Of a DNA stretch of 64,000 nt, positions 58,046 to 64,000 are shown in pieces. The stretch is from positions 360,974-424,973 of the forward strand of contig WTPW01000082.1 in assembly GCA_009809945.1 (NCBI GenBank), written 5' to 3'. Source of the stretch: Gigaspora margarita. Taxonomy: Eukaryota > Glomeromycota > Glomeromycetes > Diversisporales > Gigasporaceae. Both the position numbers and the translations under genes were made by a program. Under the pieces are notes generated by a model. The model saw only the letters and a program-made list of their open reading frames with translations. It did not search any database and was not told the DNA's origin. Position 1 is the first letter of the stretch; the number at the start of each line of letters is the position of its first letter.

Positions 58046-58951
58046 AAATTTTTAATTTTTACTTGGCTATTCTCTTATATGTGTATTTTCAGTTTGTGAT
58101 GAAATGATTCAAGAAAAACTGCTAAAAAAAGAGCTTCTGTAGTGTTATTCAATTGTAAAGAGCTAGAGAACTAGAATTAATAAATTTAGCTTTTACAGAA
58201 ATAACAATTATAAACCAATTATTGAACTAATACTTTTTAATATTATTTTTTAAATTATCCTATCAGTAATTTACTTCATTCAATAAGGAACAAAATTTGC
58301 ATTCAACCAAAAGAAAATAGCAAACCCAAAATTCCTATCTGTGATTACATACATACTTATAATACAGAACTGATCACTAACTAGATCACAGAAATTTTGG
58401 CTATAAAAATTGTATGTATGCACAAAGGTCTTTTTTTTAGATAAATGCATTATATAATTTATTTATTTATTTATTTTTGTTCCTCTCTTTTATAAGAGGA
58501 ATGTAATGTTAACTACTGAATTAAATTCATCTAACCTAATTAACAATTTAACTGAATCTCTAGTCAATTTGTTATAATAGATTTACTACATTAAAAATAG
58601 TTTGTTTATTTTATATTTTCATTTTATTTTCCCTCTTCTCTCTCTTCTGAGAGTCCTGAAAAGTAATGTTAAGTGAAAAATTAACTTCAAACAGCCTTAA
58701 GTTCGAGAATATATAACTGCATATTTGAAATGCTTAATAATTTAATAATAACTTAGGAGTGCATTAGTAGTGCATTAACTGATAAATATCAAAGTCAGAA
58801 TAAGCACGCTAAATACTCTACCTAGCATTAGTTCCAGTATTCAAATTTATTTCTATGCAAATAACTTGGTCTTTACTCAAATACATGCTGCATTATTAGT
58901 TCTGCATAAACATTCTTGAAAACAATCTTTAAGTTGATAAATAACATACTA
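58046..58951. other. Non-coding region
   Basis: No gene or clear repeat is recognised, apart from a TTTATTTATTTATTT tract near 58460. Confidence 0.5.
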
Positions 58952-59037
58952 CAGTCAGACCTTTCTAAATGCACTTTATAGGAACCAACATTTAACAACA
59001 TGTGTTTAGAGAGGGTGCACTTAAAAAGGTTTTACTG
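58952..59037. mobile_element. 86-base Tc1/mariner-type mini-element
   Basis: CAGTCAGACCTTTCTAAATG and the inverse end ACTTAAAAAGGTTTTACTG are flanked by TA. A related, longer relic starts at about 59678 with CAGTGAAATCTCGCTAAATG. Confidence 0.75.
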
Positions 59038-62000
59038 TAACTAGCAAGTATCAAGATCAAATTTTATACTGTATTTATAATAATTAATTAATATTCTACT
59101 GCTTTTTGATCGAATTTTAAGAATTTGAAGATAGCAATACAGTTTTGAAAAGTAATATAATTTTGAAAAGCAGAAAATGCTTTAAATTGTCTGGTCGTTT
59201 TTAAAATAGCCAAAGTCTGAATTTGTGTTTATTCATTATCAAAAATCTGAGATGTTAAGAATGTAAGGTTTAGAGTTCTTTTTATCATAAAGAAATTAGG
59301 TTAAAAAAGCATCTAAATATTACTAAAATTTTAATATAAATGAACCACTTTTATATATATAATTTAATAATGAAAGAATTAAAATTAAAAATGAATATTC
59401 TAAACAATATTGTTATCATGAGTATATAAAATTATAAATATTCTTAATTAATTTATTATATAGTATATGTATTTTATTAGTTTAAGGGAAATGTTTTTAA
59501 ACTAAAATTTTGTTAGTTCATTCATATGCACATAAACTAGTTTTTGGGTCCAATATCAGATATAAAAATTAAATTACTTGTTAATTCAAATAAATATCTT
59601 ATATATACCCACAAACAAATTGATAAATACTTAAAGTTGAATATTTAAATGCTCTGAATGATATATTATATATACAGTGAAATCTCGCTAAATGCATTCT
59701 CTCTGAATACACAACCTTTCTAAATATGCACTCAAGTTCTGTTCTAAATACAATAAAACCTTGATAAGTGCAACCTTTTTAAAGGCATACTCAAACTTTG
59801 GCTCAAATATATACTTTATTTCTATAAATGCACTTTTTCTTAAAGTCTCTTAGAATTATCCCTCACTATAATCAGCTAGTGATCATAATTAAGCATGGCA
59901 ATTTTGCTAAAGATTTATAGTGTAAAATGATTTTTTTTCATTGCGATCAAATTATTTTTGCCAACCTAAAAATTTAGATACATTGGTCCCTATAAAGTGT
60001 GCTTAAAAATTGGCTGTTATATGTATTATAGCAAAAAACTTTTTATTAATTTTTGTTAATTACTAGTAATAATTAGTGTCTGAAATTCAATTTTTAAATT
60101 AGTTGCAGGCTGCAACCAAATAAAAAAAAATAGTTGTGGATTATAAAAATTTATAAAAATTTAGTTGCACACATAAGCATTTAATAGAAATTTATTAGTA
60201 AAGTTTGCAAATTTATGTGCGGAATTTGCATATGCACTCAGATTTTGGTTGCGGAAATTTAAAACTTGTTGCAGTTCACAGACTTCGCAACCCAATTTTA
60301 GATACTAGTAATAATCACCACTAGCAATAAATAGTAATTTTCTTATTTAATTATGCAACTGATTGATTTATTAAATAAATAAGAATATATTAAAAAAATT
60401 AGTAGGTTTAAATAATCACTAAAATTTGATTTTTTATCTACAATAAAAAACTTCTCAAAGAAGTTAGAAAAAAAGCTATCAATCGAAAAATCGTGATTTA
60501 TACAGGATTTTATTATCACAATTGACTTTTGGCTCTTAAGTAAAGTTGTTATTTGGCTCAAAAAAATGCTAGTTTCTTAAGACGAGTTTTATTAGTTTTT
60601 TAGTAAAATTTTTCACTACGATAAAATAACTTTTCAAAACATAAGTGAACAGTTTGTGTAATAGTAAATTTACTGATCCCTATGTTTATCTTCTTTTGAT
60701 CCCAAGTATCTTGGGATCTACTAGGCTTATTTTGATGATTTAACTACTATTAGAATAAGAAAAATGAGCTCTACAACTTCTAACTAGAAACCAAAGAAGG
60801 TTTACTTATTAGTTTTAGAGTTAGAATTATAGTAAATTTATAATATATTATATTAAATACTAAAAATAGAAATTCTTGTGCAACCATAATGGAAATAGCA
60901 AAATGCCATGGTAGAAATAGGCATCTCCTATTAAATTTAAATTAGAACCAAATACCATAAACTACTATAAAAGATCTGGGTCTCCTAAATTTACTAATAT
61001 TAAAATCTAATATTAGACTCTGTATCTAGTACATAGTAAAGAGTAGTAGAGTAGTGTTTCTATGAACCTGAACTGAACTTAGGTCAAGTTCAGGTTCAGG
61101 TTCAGTATTGAACTTTTAGAGCTGGTTCAAGTTCAGTTCAGGTTCAGTTCATAAGTTCATAAACATGTTCAGGTTCAGTCTAGTGTTCATATGAACTAGT
61201 AATTCTAGGTTTGGATCCAGGTTTGGTCTGGTCGAGACCAGACTCAAACTCTAAATTTTATTATTTAAAACTTTATACTAAACTCAAACTTGATTATAAA
61301 GTGCTAGTTCAAATTTTGCAAACTAGTTAATTCTAAATAAAATATATGTATTTTTTGATACTAAACATGTTTACTTAGAGTGAGAAGTATAAATCAGTTA
61401 GTAAAATTTACAGAATCATAGCATTTTGTATAATTTTATTAATGGAATTATTAAAAACTGTATTTTACATGAAATTTTACTAATTGATTATAACTTCTTG
61501 CACCAAGTAAACTTGTTCATCACCAAAAAATACATCAAACAATATATTTTATTTAACTTTTCTTAAAATTTGAAGAAAGGATCTTAATTTGGAAAATTTA
61601 TTAAAAATTCAAAATTAAGTATCTTTGATACAGATTATAAGGAATATAAAATAAAATATATTGGTATGGTATATTTTTTGGTGCTAAACAAGTTTATTTA
61701 GAACAAGAAGTTATGATCAATTAGTAAAATTTAGAGAATCATAGAAATAGATATAATTTTATTAATAAAATTATACAAATTTCTATGGTTTTCTAAATTT
61801 TGCTAATTGATTATAACTTCTTGCTCTAAGTAAACTTGTTTAGCACCAAAAAATACATCATACCGGTATATTTTATTTTATATTTCTTAAAACTGCATCA
61901 AAAATGCTTAATTTTAATTTTTGATAAAAATTTCTAAAATCAGGCATCTTTTCTTCAATTTTAAGAAAGATAAAATAAAGTATGCCAATTTGATGTATAT

Positions 62001-62167
62001 TTTGGTGCTAAACAAGTTTACTTAGTGCAAGAAGTTATGATCTGTTAGTAAAATTTCATATAAACAATCTATTATATAAGGAGCATCGGTGTAGATAAAC
62101 ACTATAAGATAAATGATATAAGATAAACAAATGAGATAAACAATATAAGATAAAAATTAAATTTGAT
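59038..62167. other. Gene-poor region of transposon fragments
   Basis: Contains the mariner-like relic at about 59678-60010, GGTTCA-rich simple repeats at 61080-61210, and multiple direct and inverse copies of a segment containing AAGTTATGATC and TAAACTTGTTTAGCACCAAA between 61340 and 62050. No gene is supported. Confidence 0.55.
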
Positions 62168-62549
62168 TGTTACGGATTTCCAACTCAGATCACCTGATCA
62201 TCACCTGATCATGCAAGTTGACTATAAAGTCAACTGATCGAAAAATAAGGCCAAGCACAGCGTTATCCACATGACCATAGGCGCATGACATATCAGACCC
62301 AATCAAATCAAGGAATCTGACTCCGATGGCAAAAACACGGTAATACGTGATAGACATCGACCAATTGCATGAATGGAAAGTTGCACAAATGCCACATGCA
62401 ATGCAGATCCCAACGTGTGACAAGCCATCATTCTATCACATAAATACGAATGAATGGCTGACACCAACTCTCTCTCAGAAAATTTGTCAGAGAAAACTCT
62501 CAATCTTGCACATACATATATACACACTTACATATATCCAAAACCAACA
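62168..62549 (+). repeat. Candidate LTR-like segment
   Basis: Starts TGTTACGGATTTCC and could end at CCAACA, giving a TG...CA segment of 382 bases just before the gag-like frame. A second copy would lie beyond the window. No convincing tRNA primer site follows, so the assignment is weak. Confidence 0.3.
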
Positions 62550-62570
62550 ACTAGCTCTACAAACCACCAA

Positions 62571-63955
62571 ATGAGCATGGAATCCAATTCTAGCCCCAAA
62601 AGCCCTGATGAGCCTACCAATTGTACTGCTATTACTATCGATATCTCAAAAATTGATAGTAATACAAAAGCAGACATCGATGCGGTTGTCAAAATACTGC
62701 AAACACTATAATTGCATCTATTAAATCATTTATTGATCAGCAAGCCGTGACCCAAAATGCATCAATTGACAAGCTGAACAAACGCATTGATCAATGCTTT
62801 GACCAAATCCAGCAAAGGACTCAACATCAACATATCAACTCACAGAAAAAACCCCAATCCACACAGCACAACCACGATCTGAACAGAGATGCTCCGCAGC
62901 AACAGTACACCAATCAGCAACAAGAAGCAAGTCAAAACTATACTTTCCACATGGCAATGCCCCAGCACAAAGGAAAACAAGCTGATGATGGCAGCACATC
63001 TCAACAAGGTACTTGCCCACTAACGCCACTCTTTAACAATCTCATTATCAACACAGCAACTGGACAGAGAAGCACAGACATACCAAAATACAACAACCTC
63101 TCACATGTGTTTAATATGCTACATACGAAACCAACTGGATGCAAGTACTTGTCATTCGAGTACAATGATAATAACCTTCCCCCCAGTCCTTGGTTTCAGC
63201 AACCATCATGCTGCAAGTATCGAAAGCATCAGACTATGGTGGATCCTCAATTGGTTAGAAGGACAAAAGGCATTAGAAATGCTACCAAACAAACCAAACT
63301 TACCTCCACACCTCTGGAAAGCTATCGCAATCGGAAGCTATGTGGATCTCGCTGAATTTGGGTACAAAAATCTAAAAGCAAACATGAAGTACAATGACGA
63401 AGAGCATTCTTTACAAACCTCCAAAGGAGGAATTATTGCCATCAGAAAATGAAGCTGCCTCCAAAAATTTAATGATATTGCGGAATGGCTTCTGCATTTC
63501 GAGCCTATATGGAAGCAACTCTAATAATTTACAACCTAAGAGAACAGGAGCTCAATGCATATCGAGATCACATTAACACACTTTGTGTCAAGCATGAGTT
63601 CTCAGCTGCCATTGCCTACGATGAAGATCAATGACTTCATCTAACGACCAACTGTGATTCAACTCTGATTGAGTGTAATATCGAAGCTGAGGGCGAGAAC
63701 TTTGATGTAACCACCGCTAAGAAACAACGCAGCATTGCTACTTCTCGCAACTCAAAATCTGATATTACCTGGCATGATGGAAGGCAAATCTGTATTAATT
63801 GGAACAGAAGAGGCTGTCCTGATGAGGACAACTGCAAACGGGTCCTTGCCTGTCTCACATGCAGAAAAACAGGCCACCAAGAGCGATGCTGTTTCTTCAA
63901 CAAGTTGGCACCTTCTAAAATTGAAAATCGAAGTCAGGAAGCAAACAATCAGTAG
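62571..63955 (+). pseudogene. Retroelement gag-like protein, frameshifted
   Basis: The stretch is clearly more GC-rich than its surroundings. It starts MSMESNSSPKSPDEPTN (62571) and shifts frame near 62700 into a Gln-rich segment (IDKLNKRIDQCFDQIQQ). It shifts again near 63105-63250, where LPNKPNLPPHLWKAIA-like sequence appears. The end encodes CINWNRRGC...C and then CLTCRKTGHQERC, a C-x2-C-x4-H-x3-C zinc-knuckle-like motif expected of nucleic-acid-binding Gag. It stops at 63953-63955. The element class (LTR, LINE ORF1 or tyrosine-recombinase type) cannot be decided. Confidence 0.6.
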
Positions 63956-63964
63956 TAGTCTGAA

Positions 63965-63967
<3 letters not shown>

Positions 63968-63998
<31 letters not shown>
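63968..63998 (+). repeat. Poly(A) run
   Basis: Thirty-one A residues begin 13 bases after the gag-like stop codon. This is compatible with the tail of a retroposed transcript, though the window ends here. Confidence 0.8.

Positions 63999-64000
<2 letters not shown>

Overview
The window is very AT-rich eukaryotic DNA dominated by transposons. The gene families (protein kinase joined to RNase-inhibitor-type leucine-rich repeats, F-box/LRR gene, BTB gene) and the many hAT and LINE relics suggest a Glomeromycotina (arbuscular mycorrhizal) fungus such as Rhizophagus. This is inferred from family style, not from a marker gene.

Main discovery: the minus strand between 39727 and 23903 is not empty repeat DNA. 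It reads as one gene split into about 107 exons, of which 95 are exactly 3 nt long. Each sits between a 3' splice site (usually TTAG) and a 5' splice site (usually GTAAGTATAAA). All internal exons are multiples of 3 (3, 6, 9 or 12 nt) and all introns fall in phase 2. Exon 1 encodes a signal peptide and a Lys-Arg site and ends two bases into a codon. The last exon supplies one base and then ten codons including TAG. Joining the pieces gives an uninterrupted 169-residue secreted, seven-cysteine protein. Twelve of the triplets spell a stop codon, but none is in frame. Regular introns are 71-125 nt, resemble each other, and show local unit duplications, so the gene seems to have grown by duplicating exon-intron units. 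Several introns carry transposons, including a 3.6 kb hAT-like element with other elements nested in it.

Layout: 221-2316 (-) broken F-box/LRR gene; 4325-8348 (+) kinase-LRR gene interrupted by one TGA; 8349-14844 transposon debris and an assembly gap; 14861-20778 (-) degenerate LINE inserted in an older inverted-repeat element; 22350-23717 large foldback; 23903-39727 (-) microexon gene; 40621-42047 two hAT-like elements sharing one target site; 43141-45236 tandem repeat and nested inverted-repeat elements; 47047-55630 large inverted-repeat-bounded block holding a dead hAT transposase, a broken BTB gene, three small transposons and a gap flanked by a palindrome; 56941-62167 MITEs and simple repeats; 62168-64000 (+) a more GC-rich retroelement gag-like relic with a poly(A) run.

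Only the microexon gene and perhaps the kinase look intact. No operon-like organisation is expected or seen. No tRNA or rRNA genes were recognised.
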